IMG/VR virus record: IMGVR_UViG_3300043408_000073
Location: 1 to 37,340 of that record
Origin: a virus
Length of the DNA stretch: 37,340 nucleotides
Direction: 5' to 3' (one strand)
Positions 20,612 through 28,490 of the stretch are shown here, piece after piece. A program made the translations under genes and the position numbers. The notes under the pieces were generated by a model. That model had not been told where the DNA came from. It did no database searches and was given only the letters and a program-made list of their open reading frames with translations. Numbering within the stretch: the first letter of the stretch is position 1; each line of letters opens with the position of its first letter.

Positions 20612-20980
20612 ATGTCAAAGTTAGAAACTGTTTCAATTATTGTTGGAATCGTGTTAGGAGGCGGGGCAATTCTAGGGTTCTTTATAAATAAACTTAATAA
20701 GTTATTTGCTACGTGGGGAAAATTTATTAGAGACTGGGAAGGAGAGGATGCTTCTGATGGTAGGGATGCCGTTCCAGGTGTTATGGCTCGGTTAAACAAA
20801 CTAGATGGAGAACTCTCCCATAATGGAGGCAAGTCTATAAAAGACATGGTTTTTCGTATGGAGGTTAGGCAGGACCGCTTAGAGCGTAAAATGGAGGAAG
20901 CAGAGATTGCTCGCCAACAGAATCAAGTCATTTTACTTGAAGCAATAAAGACGCTTAACCCACAAACCCAAGAAAAGTAG
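20612..20980 (+). CDS. Membrane-anchored coiled-coil protein (122 aa)
   Basis: One N-terminal TM segment (about 6-24) is followed by a hydrophilic part with 'DGRDAVPGVMARLNKLDGELSHNGGKSIKDMV'-type features, shown here in pieces: 'AVPGVMARL', 'NGGKSIKD', then a charged helix 'EVRQDRLERKMEEAE'. Such N-TM coiled-coil proteins with 'NGGKSLKD' motifs are common in actinobacteriophages near lysis genes. An accessory holin or virion role is possible. Confidence 0.65.
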   Translation: MSKLETVSIIVGIVLGGGAILGFFINKLNKLFATWGKFIRDWEGEDASDGRDAVPGVMARLNKLDGELSHNGGKSIKDMVFRMEVRQDRLERKMEEAEIARQQNQVILLEAIKTLNPQTQEK

Positions 20981-20994
20981 GGAAAAATACTCGT

Positions 20995-21594
20995 ATGAGT
21001 CTAAATCAAATTCAGTTTGGTGCTCCTCCAGGAGGACCAGGAGCAGATATTGTTCAACGTATTGGCGGTGCTGTAAATAAAGCACTAGGTAGCCAACAAA
21101 ACTCTCGAAACGCTGCACAAACAATGGTTGCACAACACGTTCTATCTAGTGTTCGTGCAGAAAGACAACACGGATACGATTTAGAAAAAATGGATGTAAA
21201 GCATTCACAAACACGTGAACTTCAAGAAGCAGGTAATGCTGCAAAAGCAGCGTCAGAAAAAGCAGGTCGTCGTCACGAAACACGTATGGCAAAGTTAACT
21301 CAAGGCCACGAGATTGCAAAAATGGGAGCAGCCTTTGCTGGCATTAGCCAATTAGGTGAAGGCGGTAAAGTTTCTGAATTTAAAATTGGTGACATGAGTG
21401 GAAAGTTCCACGCACCTCGTGAAACACCAGCACCAGTTGCTATGCCAACTGTTCCAGATACAACTCCAGAACCTGTTACTTCTACACCAAGTGGTCCTAA
21501 CCTTGTTGGTCGTGACCCAAAGACAGGTCGTGCTGTAAGTCTAAAAAAGTCTAGTGCAGCACCTGCATCTAGAAAAACTTCTCGAAAGAAGTAA
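20995..21594 (+). CDS. Hypothetical basic helical protein (199 aa)
   Basis: Residues 30-110 are Gln/Ala/His-rich amphipathic helices. The C-terminal 60 residues are Pro/Thr/Ser-rich and end in a basic Lys/Arg tail. No enzymatic motif. The composition suggests an internal virion or DNA-associated structural protein, which is inference only. The two following genes are tightly spaced. Confidence 0.6.
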   Translation: MSLNQIQFGAPPGGPGADIVQRIGGAVNKALGSQQNSRNAAQTMVAQHVLSSVRAERQHGYDLEKMDVKHSQTRELQEAGNAAKAASEKAGRRHETRMAKLTQGHEIAKMGAAFAGISQLGEGGKVSEFKIGDMSGKFHAPRETPAPVAMPTVPDTTPEPVTSTPSGPNLVGRDPKTGRAVSLKKSSAAPASRKTSRKK

Positions 21595-21596
21595 TA

Positions 21597-21860
21597 ATGG
21601 CAAAAACAGGAGCATGGCAACGTAAAGAAGGAAAAAATCCTAAAGGCGGTCTGAATGAAAAAGGACGTAAAGCCTATGAGCGTGAAAATCCTGGCTCTGA
21701 TTTAAAGCCACCAGTTTCAAGAGAAAGAGCAGCACGCTCTCCTAAAGATGCATCACGTCGTAAGTCGTTTTGTGCACGTATGGGTGGCATGCCAGGACCA
21801 ATGGAGAAAAACGGAAAACCAACGCGTAAGGCATTAGCATTACGCAAGTGGGATTGTTAA
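21597..21860 (+). CDS. DUF6321-like basic protein (87 aa)
   Basis: 'AWQRKEGKNPKGGLNEKGR' at the N-terminus, 'SPKDASRRKSFCARMGGM' in the middle and 'ALRKWDC' at the end form a layout that I associate with DUF6321 of aquatic phages. It is basic and glycine-rich with two Cys. It is probably a DNA-associated or virion protein. The start is 2 nt after the preceding stop. Confidence 0.75.
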   Translation: MAKTGAWQRKEGKNPKGGLNEKGRKAYERENPGSDLKPPVSRERAARSPKDASRRKSFCARMGGMPGPMEKNGKPTRKALALRKWDC

Positions 21861-21878
21861 TTTATTAAGGAGCACAAA

Positions 21879-22178
21879 ATGGTTGATAAAAAGACTTTAG
21901 ATGTAATTTGCGTTAATTGTGATAAACCAGGTTTTTACCTCTATAAGGTAAACAACGCTGTTCAACACTGGTATTGCCGTCAATGCTTACCAACCTTCTT
22001 ATACCCTCAACGAGATGCAGGTAACCTAGTTACCTCAGACGCTCTTGACGCTGCTCAAAAAGAAGTCCTTGACATTTTAAAACCAGAAATTCCTGAAATT
22101 AAAGATGAAGAGGCTTCTGTAAAGAAAACAGCCTCCGCCACAAAAAAGAAAATAACAGTTGAGCCTGATGAAGAATGA
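21879..22178 (+). CDS. Zinc-ribbon protein (99 aa)
   Basis: 'CVNC' and 'CRQC' (about residues 11-14 and 33-36) with aromatic residues between them form a zinc ribbon. The C-terminal 50 residues are acidic then basic and probably disordered. It has AAGGAGCACAAA before the ATG. It is coupled to the next gene by ATGA (22175-22178). Confidence 0.65.
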   Translation: MVDKKTLDVICVNCDKPGFYLYKVNNAVQHWYCRQCLPTFLYPQRDAGNLVTSDALDAAQKEVLDILKPEIPEIKDEEASVKKTASATKKKITVEPDEE

Positions 22179-22408
22179 AACTTATAAGAAAATTTGCAGT
22201 ACAGGGACACCCCGTTCCTGCAAGTTCAAGTAGGCCTCTAGGACCCTTTCCCCCTGAAGTTTTAAGTCAACCCCAGGTCGAATACGGTAACGAACATTCG
22301 GACTCCTTACATGAAGCACTCGATACCGTTCGTCTTTTCAGATGTCGCGACTGTGACGAGGTTCTTTACAGAGACCAACTTGATAACCACACATGTGAGG
22401 AAGAATAA
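22175..22408 (+). CDS. Small C-terminal zinc-finger protein (77 aa)
   Basis: Most of the protein is Pro/Ser-rich. The last 25 residues hold 'FRCRDCDEVLYRDQLDNHTC', a CxxC...HxxC knuckle. The start overlaps the previous stop. No family is named. It is probably functionally linked to the zinc-ribbon protein it overlaps. Confidence 0.6.
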   Translation: MKLIRKFAVQGHPVPASSSRPLGPFPPEVLSQPQVEYGNEHSDSLHEALDTVRLFRCRDCDEVLYRDQLDNHTCEEE

Positions 22409-22410
22409 AA

Positions 22411-22839
22411 ATGGCTGTAAATAATTCAGGTAAATTGCTTGATTCAAAGAATGAAATCGCTATCGATTTTGTATGGGGTAACATGCCTATGCAACCAGAT
22501 GACGACCGCACTACACGTCTTGACCGTTCTCTTGGTGACCACATTATTGAGTCAACCGCTTGGAATGGATACCCACAGTACACTCCAAACACAGATGGAG
22601 CATACGTAGCAGGAGTTGCGTACGCAGTTGTTCCAAACCTTGTTGGACTAACAGAAGCATTAGCAACTGATGCTCTATTGGATGCAGGTCTTGTTAAGGG
22701 AACTGTAACTACATCATCAGTTGGTTACGTTGCTGACCCTTCAAATGCTGGTTTAGTTAAGAGCCAGTCTGTTGCAGCAGATGCAGCATCAGTAGCATTT
22801 GGTTCATCAGTTAACTTAGTACTCTTTGTTGCACCCTAA
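22411..22839 (+). CDS. PASTA-domain protein (142 aa)
   Basis: Residues 71-142 form one PASTA domain ('VVPNLVGLTEALATDALLDA', then 'VKSQSV...GSSVNL'). The first 70 residues are a separate part with Trp/Tyr-rich 'ESTAWNGYPQYTPNTDG'. PASTA domains bind peptidoglycan or its fragments, as in actinobacterial PknB and PBPs. There is no signal peptide, so it is more likely a virion protein touching the cell wall than a secreted one. It lies among structural genes upstream of terminase. The start follows GAGGAAG. Confidence 0.75.
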   Translation: MAVNNSGKLLDSKNEIAIDFVWGNMPMQPDDDRTTRLDRSLGDHIIESTAWNGYPQYTPNTDGAYVAGVAYAVVPNLVGLTEALATDALLDAGLVKGTVTTSSVGYVADPSNAGLVKSQSVAADAASVAFGSSVNLVLFVAP

Positions 22840-22852
22840 TTAAGGAGTAATA

Positions 22853-23617
22853 ATGGCTCGGGTTACCTCCACAGGTGGTAGTGACGATAGACAAAGAAAC
22901 GCTGTGCGTGCTCGCACATCTGCTACTGAACTATCTGCGCTTTTAGACCCGACCCGCGAACTCTATGGAGTTGGCGAAAAAGAAGTAAAAGGCATGACAA
23001 GGATGCTGGGGGTGACTCCACAAACGGGTCGAATTAATCCGTTTCAGTCACTCCCAGTATCTCCAGGCTCTGACTTTTATGATGCAATTGAGATTTTTGA
23101 AGGTGATGAACAAGAAGAAGCGGGTGAGTTTTATTCACCTACTTCATACGCAAATTATGCAGATGAGCCTTTAGATAATTATGATGCTCCTGCACCGCTA
23201 ACAATCCTCCCTACATCAACTACTAATTACCAACGTCCTAGAACAGTTGCTGCAGGATATGACCCAAAACGTGAAACATTGACTGTTGTTTTTAGAGATG
23301 GTTTGTTTTACAACTACTACGACGTTAAGCCCTCTACATGGAGTGCTTTTAAAGCCACTATTTCTAAAGGACGTTTTATCAGGCAATACCTAGATAGCCA
23401 TGCTCGTGGTGACGCTGCTATGGGAAGTCTACCTACTTACGCTAGAGAAACCCTGTATCGAATTGTTCGTACTAATCAGATATACTTTGAAGGTAAACAA
23501 AGTCTTGTGCGAAGTGGTCCATCTACTTACGGAGTTACAAAACAACCTAAAACTAAAGCAAACAAACCTAAAACTACTGCCTTAAAGTCTAGTCGAGGTA
23601 ATAAAAAGAAACGGTAG
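22853..23617 (+). CDS. KTSC-domain protein (254 aa)
   Basis: Residues 127-185 match the KTSC pattern: 'VAAGYDPKRETLTVVFRDG' followed by 'YNYYDVKPSTWSAF' and 'SKGRFIRQYL'. The N-terminal 120 residues are acidic and probably disordered, and the C-terminal 50 residues are basic. KTSC domains occur next to nucleic-acid enzymes and in phages, with no established function. It has AAGGAGTAATA before the ATG. Confidence 0.75.
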   Translation: MARVTSTGGSDDRQRNAVRARTSATELSALLDPTRELYGVGEKEVKGMTRMLGVTPQTGRINPFQSLPVSPGSDFYDAIEIFEGDEQEEAGEFYSPTSYANYADEPLDNYDAPAPLTILPTSTTNYQRPRTVAAGYDPKRETLTVVFRDGLFYNYYDVKPSTWSAFKATISKGRFIRQYLDSHARGDAAMGSLPTYARETLYRIVRTNQIYFEGKQSLVRSGPSTYGVTKQPKTKANKPKTTALKSSRGNKKKR

Positions 23618-23620
23618 AAA

Positions 23621-23929
23621 ATGCCCAAGGCGCACAACATCGGAACAGAACGCTTCATTCAAATTATTAAACAACCATTAACATGGGGCAATAAGTTTGT
23701 AGTCCATGGTTGGACCCAAGAAATTGAAGAGCCATACCGTTTTGCAACCCCAATTATGGTTAGACTACCCTTAAGCCGTATCCTTGTTTTAGGAAAATGG
23801 CAAGGAACAAAATCTGAAGAGGAAGCACTAAATAGTGCGGTTTCTAGAAGGGACGTAACTTACGATGATTTTAAAGAAGAAAAGGGATGGATACCAGCCC
23901 CAGACGAAGATACAGAAGCGTATCTCTAA
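23621..23929 (+). CDS. Hypothetical protein (102 aa)
   Basis: It lies 3 nt after the KTSC gene. The product is mixed alpha/beta with a hydrophobic core ('TPIMVRLPLSRILVLGKW') and an acidic C-terminus. No motif is recognised. Position just upstream of the large terminase would suit a small terminase, but no helix-turn-helix is evident, so I leave it unassigned. Confidence 0.6.
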   Translation: MPKAHNIGTERFIQIIKQPLTWGNKFVVHGWTQEIEEPYRFATPIMVRLPLSRILVLGKWQGTKSEEEALNSAVSRRDVTYDDFKEEKGWIPAPDEDTEAYL

Positions 23930-24095
23930 GTTACCCACTCCAGAGTTAATTGGTTGGGTTGAGGCTTCTTTGTTTGCTATTGGAAGAGATACTTTTGCTT
24001 GGCAGAAGTCTAACGACACAGTGTTATTAGATGAGTTAGAGATGGGTGCAGAAGCACTTTTGGAAATAATGCGGGAATTAAAGAGAAGGTCTTAA
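23865..24095 (+). CDS. Hypothetical small protein (76 aa), overlaps the preceding gene
   Basis: Begins inside the preceding gene (65-nt overlap) in a different frame. The C-terminal 54 residues ('LPTPELIGWVEASLFAIG' and 'DELEMGAEALLEIMREL') look like a genuine helical domain similar to those in aquatic phages, so the gene is likely real. The start may be the ATG at 23865 or a non-canonical codon nearer the preceding stop. It sits directly before the terminase and its hairpin. Confidence 0.5.
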   Translation: MILKKKRDGYQPQTKIQKRISKLPTPELIGWVEASLFAIGRDTFAWQKSNDTVLLDELEMGAEALLEIMRELKRRS

Positions 24096-24100
24096 CTTAG

Positions 24101-24109
24101 TGATAGAAT
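24101..24109 (+). promoter_or_regulatory. Extended -10 (TGA-TAGAAT) upstream of terminase
   Basis: TGATAGAAT lies in the gap between 24095 and the terminase start, giving a leader of about 60 nt that contains the hairpin at 24140-24155. Confidence 0.45.
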
Positions 24110-24139
24110 TAAACGTCTCCCTCTCTCAGACGCGGGGTT

Positions 24140-24155
24140 GCCCACTTCGGTGGGC
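24140..24155 (+). terminator. UUCG-tetraloop hairpin in terminase leader
   Basis: GCCCAC-TTCG-GTGGGC followed by TTCTCTGTTT, only 19 nt before the terminase ATG. It is a strong hairpin and may act as a partial terminator/attenuator. Confidence 0.6.
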
Positions 24156-24174
24156 TTCTCTGTTTAGGAACTAA

Positions 24175-25776
24175 ATGGCTATTGATTTTAATGATGATAA
24201 GTTTGAGGAAATTAATCCCGAACTTTACGCAAGTGATGATGATGAAGAGGCTCCCCTACCGCCTGAAGAAAATGACCTTGATGAACTCTCTATTCAGTTT
24301 GTTGAAAAATTAATAAATAAAATTTTAGAGTTCCAAGAAGTTCTTGTTGGTTACCCTTTACACCCCTATCAAATGCCTTTGGCACGTCGTGTAATTGAGT
24401 CTGTTTTAATTAATGACGGAGAAGAAATTACAGCACTTGCTGCACGTCAGTCAGGAAAATCAGAAACAGTTGCAAACACTGTTGCAACTTTGATGATTCT
24501 TCTACCGCGTCTTGCAAAGTTATACCCAGATTTATTGGGTAAATTTAAAGACGGTCTTTGGGTTGGATTGTTTGCACCAACAGAAGGACAGGCAGAAACA
24601 CTGTTTGGACGTACTGTTACTCGGCTTACTTCTGAAAGAGCATTAGAAATTTTGGGTGACCCTGAAATTGATGATTCTGCTGCCCGTATTGGTGGAGTAA
24701 CCAGAATGATAAAACTAAAGAAATCTGGTTCAACAATTACGATGATGACAGCAAACCCACGTGCAAAGATTGAGTCTAAGTCGTTTCATCTTATTGTTAT
24801 TGATGAGTGTCAAGAAGCGGATGACTTTGTTGTTTCTAAGTCAATTTCCCCGATGCTTGCTTACTATGCAGGAACCATGGTGAAGACTGGAACTCCTACA
24901 ACGAGCAAAAATAACTTCTATCGTGCTATCCAGTTAAATAAGCGTAGACAAACTACACGTGGGGCAAAACAAAACCATTTCCAATGGGATTGGAAAGACG
25001 TTGCAAAGTTTAACGATAATTACTTAAAGTTTATAAAAAAAGAGACTTTGCGTATCGGAGAAGATTCTGATGAGTTTCAGATGTCCTATAACTGTAAATG
25101 GCTTCTTGAAAGAGGTATGTTCGTAACTTCAGGAATTATGGATGAACTTGGAGATACTTCTCAAGAGTTAGTAAAGGTTTGGCATAAGACTCCTGTTGTT
25201 GTAGGAATTGACCCTGCTCGTAAAATGGACTCAACTGTGGTGACTGTTGTTTGGGTTGATTGGGATAGACCTGACGAGTTTGGTTATTTTGAACACAGAG
25301 TTTTAAATTGGTTAGAACTTCAAGGAGATGACTGGGAAGAGCAATACTTTCAAATTGTTAACTTTTTAAGCAACTACGACGTTTTGGCTGTAGGAGTTGA
25401 TGCTAATGGTGTTGGAGATGCTGTAGCACAACGTCTTCGCCTTCTTTTACCAAGAGCAGAAGTAGCGTCTATAACTTCTAGTGCCACAGAACAATCACAA
25501 CGATGGAAACACCTTCAAGCCTTGATTCAAAGAAAAATGTTGGGATTTCCAGCCCATGCAAAAACACGAAGGTTACGTACTTGGAAACGGTTCTATCAAC
25601 AAATGGTAGACGCTGAAGTCCAGTACAAAGGACCTAACTTTCTTGTTGCAGCCCCTGATGAGTCGTATGCCCATGACGATTACGTAGATAGCCTCGCAAT
25701 TGCCTGCTCCCTAACTAAGGATTTAGTCATGCCAGAGGTAGTTCTGACAAGTAGCCCATTTTTTAATAAAAATTAA
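24175..25776 (+). CDS. Terminase large subunit (533 aa)
   Basis: The ATPase part has Walker A 'RQSGKS' (R91-S96, K95) and Walker B 'LIVIDE' (D210, E211). The nuclease part has an RNase H-like 'VGIDPAR' (D346), 'GVDANG' (D409) and 'HDDYVDSLA' (D501/D502/D505). Together these form the usual motor plus headful/cos-cutting nuclease of phage DNA packaging. The length is typical. It is followed by a structural gene and the portal in the standard order. The small terminase was not identified. Confidence 0.95.
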   Translation: MAIDFNDDKFEEINPELYASDDDEEAPLPPEENDLDELSIQFVEKLINKILEFQEVLVGYPLHPYQMPLARRVIESVLINDGEEITALAARQSGKSETVANTVATLMILLPRLAKLYPDLLGKFKDGLWVGLFAPTEGQAETLFGRTVTRLTSERALEILGDPEIDDSAARIGGVTRMIKLKKSGSTITMMTANPRAKIESKSFHLIVIDECQEADDFVVSKSISPMLAYYAGTMVKTGTPTTSKNNFYRAIQLNKRRQTTRGAKQNHFQWDWKDVAKFNDNYLKFIKKETLRIGEDSDEFQMSYNCKWLLERGMFVTSGIMDELGDTSQELVKVWHKTPVVVGIDPARKMDSTVVTVVWVDWDRPDEFGYFEHRVLNWLELQGDDWEEQYFQIVNFLSNYDVLAVGVDANGVGDAVAQRLRLLLPRAEVASITSSATEQSQRWKHLQALIQRKMLGFPAHAKTRRLRTWKRFYQQMVDAEVQYKGPNFLVAAPDESYAHDDYVDSLAIACSLTKDLVMPEVVLTSSPFFNKN

Positions 25777-25867
25777 AAAGGAGTTAACCATTACTTATGG
25801 GGAAAAATCAGAGAAAATCGTCTGTGGAATAGGCCATTCCGATTTACTAACCTTATAAGGAGTCATA

Positions 25868-26263
25868 ATGACACTAGCACCAAACCCACAGTTCCCTGAA
25901 AAGGGCACTAATGTTTATGAGATGAAGGCAGCAGGAAACGCAACACGTCGTGGTCCGCTTCGCTTTGAAGAAGGTATTGCAACTGATACTGATGTTCCAA
26001 ACGATTTTGAACTAGGAATGCAACAGGGCTTTGCTGCTGCTGCAGGTCGTCCAAATCGTAACGCTCCAGTTCACACAAAGACTGCTGCAGAAACTATGCA
26101 GGCACGTGCCCACGTTGGTTCTGCTGCATGGACAGAAGCACCAACATTCCTTGCTGAGTTCTCACACGGTTCCTTTACAGACTACGCAGAACAGAAGACT
26201 GAGGTTGTTGCACGTTCAGGTGGACGTACACAGCGCACTTCTCCAACCGTAGTAAACGACTAA
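25868..26263 (+). CDS. Hypothetical head-region protein (131 aa)
   Basis: Between terminase and portal, with AAGGAG before the ATG. The protein is Ala/Thr/Gly-rich with 'DFELGMQQGFAAAAGRPNRN' and 'RAHVGSAAWTEAPTFLAEF'. Both blocks look familiar from uncultured aquatic phages, but no domain name is available. A minor head or decoration protein would fit the location. Confidence 0.65.
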   Translation: MTLAPNPQFPEKGTNVYEMKAAGNATRRGPLRFEEGIATDTDVPNDFELGMQQGFAAAAGRPNRNAPVHTKTAAETMQARAHVGSAAWTEAPTFLAEFSHGSFTDYAEQKTEVVARSGGRTQRTSPTVVND

Positions 26264-26282
26264 AAGAGTTTTTTGTCTTTGA

Positions 26283-26305
26283 CCCCCTAGGATTGTCCTA
26301 GGGGG
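26283..26305 (+). terminator. Perfect hairpin CCCCCTAGGA-ttg-TCCTAGGGGG
   Basis: A 10-bp stem with a 3-nt loop, extended by CTTTG/CAAAG across 2 nt on each side (26277-26312). It is preceded by TTTTTTGTCTTT rather than followed by T's. Probably an attenuator or processing site. It shares TTGACCCCCTA with 14298-14308. Confidence 0.55.
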
Positions 26306-26329
26306 AACAAAGTTGTAAAGGAAATAATT

Positions 26330-26611
26330 GTGGCTGAAAAACCTGCTAATCCAAAACTTTGGGAAATGGTAATTGCTCAAGCAAAAGCCAAGTACTCAAC
26401 CTACCCAAATCCTGCAGCAAGTCATTGGGTTCGAGAGAGATACGTCCAAAGTGGTGGTAGATTTACAGACTCAAATAGTCCTATTGAGCAAAGAAAAAAA
26501 CTTAATGAAAAGCAGTTTGCAAAATTACAGAAAGAACGCGGAAAGAAAAAAGACGTAAAAGACGTAAAACATAAAAAGGATAAGGGCGGAAAAAAGAGTG
26601 ACACAAAGTAG
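26330..26611 (+). CDS. DUF5872-like basic protein (93 aa), GTG start
   Basis: GTG start with AAAGGA upstream. The N-terminal 45 residues ('PANPKLWEMVIAQAKAKY', 'YPNPAASHWVRERYVQSGG') match the DUF5872-like pattern from memory. The remainder is very Lys-rich, suggesting DNA or RNA contact or an internal virion location. It is immediately upstream of the portal. Confidence 0.65.
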   Translation: MAEKPANPKLWEMVIAQAKAKYSTYPNPAASHWVRERYVQSGGRFTDSNSPIEQRKKLNEKQFAKLQKERGKKKDVKDVKHKKDKGGKKSDTK

Positions 26612-26614
26612 GGT
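26609..26614 (+). promoter_or_regulatory. -10-like TAGGGT ending 6 nt before the portal ATG
   Basis: TAGGGT starts at the stop codon of the upstream gene and ends 6 nt before ATG 26621. It fits the leaderless pattern, but a -35 is not evident. Confidence 0.35.
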
Positions 26615-26620
26615 CATACG

Positions 26621-28360
26621 ATGAGTTTTGTTGACTTTTCTCCTCCATCATATAGAGCAGCCTCCTCTGATTTAACTATTTCAATTTCTCCACTTGGTTT
26701 AGTGGAACTTGCAGATGAAGAGTTTGAAGTACACGGTCCGCGTTTAAACCGTTACTCACTTAACTGGGCAATGTACCTAGGACATCACTGGGGTTATCGT
26801 CGTGAACAAGGCGAAATGCAGATTGCTGTAAATTACTATAGAGCATTTACAGATTATCTTTCTAGATTTACCTTCGGTAAAGGAATTCATTTCCGTAGTC
26901 CTAAAGCAACTGAAGCAATTGTTCCAGACCGTCTGCAAAGAGTTTGGGAAGTAGACAACGATAAAACTCGCGTCCTTTTAGAAATGGCACAGCAAGGCGG
27001 AATTTCTGGAGATTGTTTTGTCAAAGTAGCGTATGAAGAACCTTGGACCGATGCAATTGGTCGTGTACATCCTGGCAAGGTACGAATTCTTCCGCTTAAC
27101 TCTTCTTTTTCATTCCCAGAGTTTCACCCACATGACCGTAATCGTCTTCTAAGATTTAAACAAAAGTATCGTTTTTGGGGAACTTCTTTAGAGGGTACTA
27201 GACAAGTCTTTACTTATACTGAGATTCTTACAGATGACCTAATTGAAGAATACATTAATGACGAATTAATTGACTCTCGTCCAAACCCTCTAGGAACAAT
27301 CCCAGTAGTACATATTGCAAATATTCCAGTTGCTGGTTCTCCGTGGGGACTACCTGACTGCCATGACATTATTAGTATAAATCGTGCCTACAATGAAATT
27401 TCAACAGATGTTGCAGACATTATTAACTACCATGCTGCTCCTGTAACAGTAATTGTTGGTGCAAAGGCTTCTAACCTTGAAAAAGGTCCTAAGAAAGTTT
27501 GGGGAGGTCTTCCAAAAGATTCTCAAGTATTTAACCTTGAAGGTGGTGGGTCAGGAATTGAAGGCGCACTTAAGTACCTAGAGTTATTAAAGCGTTCTAT
27601 GCATGAGTTAATGAACGTTCCAGAAACCGCTCTCGGACAAGTTCAGCCAATTTCAAATACTTCTGGTGTTGCTCTGTCTATTCAGTATCAACCATTGATG
27701 AACCGTTGGACTCAAAAAACATCGCAGTACGGCGTGGGCATTGAGAAAATTAACGAACTAATTCTTTTAAACTTAGCGGTTAAAGAACCAGAAACAATGG
27801 TTTACAACCCAGAAGAAGATGGTCCAATTAAAGAAGGTCAGATGGTTAAACTGGACCCAAATGATTCTATTACCTATCAAAACTATGTTCAGTTCCCACA
27901 ACCTCTTCCACTAGATAAGTTAATTATCCTTAATGAGGTACAGACCAAACTTGGTATGGGGCTTGAGTCTAAAGAAGGTGCTCTTCGTACTTTGGGAGAA
28001 GAGTTCCCAGAAGAGAAGTTGCAAGAAATTAGGGCTGAACTTAAAGCAGAAGCACTTTCAGACGGTTCTCTAACCCTACTTAAAGTTCAAATTCAAAAAG
28101 AAATTCAAGATATGACTGGCATGATGCCAGGGCCTGGGGGAGAGGGAGCAGTTCCACTGCAACCTACTCAATTAGCCGATGGTGAAATCATGGGGGACAA
28201 CATGTCTGGTGTGCCTTCCCCAGAGGCTGCTGCTGACCCTGCTCAACAGGAACTAGCCATGACAGAGGCTGGTATGGAAATGGATATTCGGAACAAACTG
28301 CTAACCGAAGCCTATGGAACCAAAATTCCACAGAGACGAGCAGTAAATAGAGACCAATAA
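26621..28360 (+). CDS. Portal protein (579 aa)
   Basis: The size and overall pattern fit the SPP1 gp6/T4-unlike portal class of aquatic phages: an N-terminal 'YLGHHWGYRRE' start, 'NYYRAFTDYLSRFTFGKG', a long central helical and beta core with 'IPVVHIANIPVAGSPWG', and a helix 'AYNEISTDVADIINYHAA'. The C-terminal ~80 residues are acidic, Met/Gln/Pro-rich and probably disordered. It forms the dodecameric DNA gate at the head vertex. It lies between terminase and scaffold, as expected. Confidence 0.88.
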   Translation: MSFVDFSPPSYRAASSDLTISISPLGLVELADEEFEVHGPRLNRYSLNWAMYLGHHWGYRREQGEMQIAVNYYRAFTDYLSRFTFGKGIHFRSPKATEAIVPDRLQRVWEVDNDKTRVLLEMAQQGGISGDCFVKVAYEEPWTDAIGRVHPGKVRILPLNSSFSFPEFHPHDRNRLLRFKQKYRFWGTSLEGTRQVFTYTEILTDDLIEEYINDELIDSRPNPLGTIPVVHIANIPVAGSPWGLPDCHDIISINRAYNEISTDVADIINYHAAPVTVIVGAKASNLEKGPKKVWGGLPKDSQVFNLEGGGSGIEGALKYLELLKRSMHELMNVPETALGQVQPISNTSGVALSIQYQPLMNRWTQKTSQYGVGIEKINELILLNLAVKEPETMVYNPEEDGPIKEGQMVKLDPNDSITYQNYVQFPQPLPLDKLIILNEVQTKLGMGLESKEGALRTLGEEFPEEKLQEIRAELKAEALSDGSLTLLKVQIQKEIQDMTGMMPGPGGEGAVPLQPTQLADGEIMGDNMSGVPSPEAAADPAQQELAMTEAGMEMDIRNKLLTEAYGTKIPQRRAVNRDQ

Positions 28361-28490
28361 ATTTCAGATGAAAAATCTGATTTAGCCTGACAAACACTAC
28401 GAAATGTTGTGCAATTATCAGGTAAGAACGTGGGACACGCAGGTAAAACTGCATTCGGACAATAACCAAGGAAACGGATACTGAACTACT

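Noticed and set aside
25798-25833. An 11-codon frame after the terminase
   Set aside because: The spacing from the ribosome site is too long and the product too short to support.
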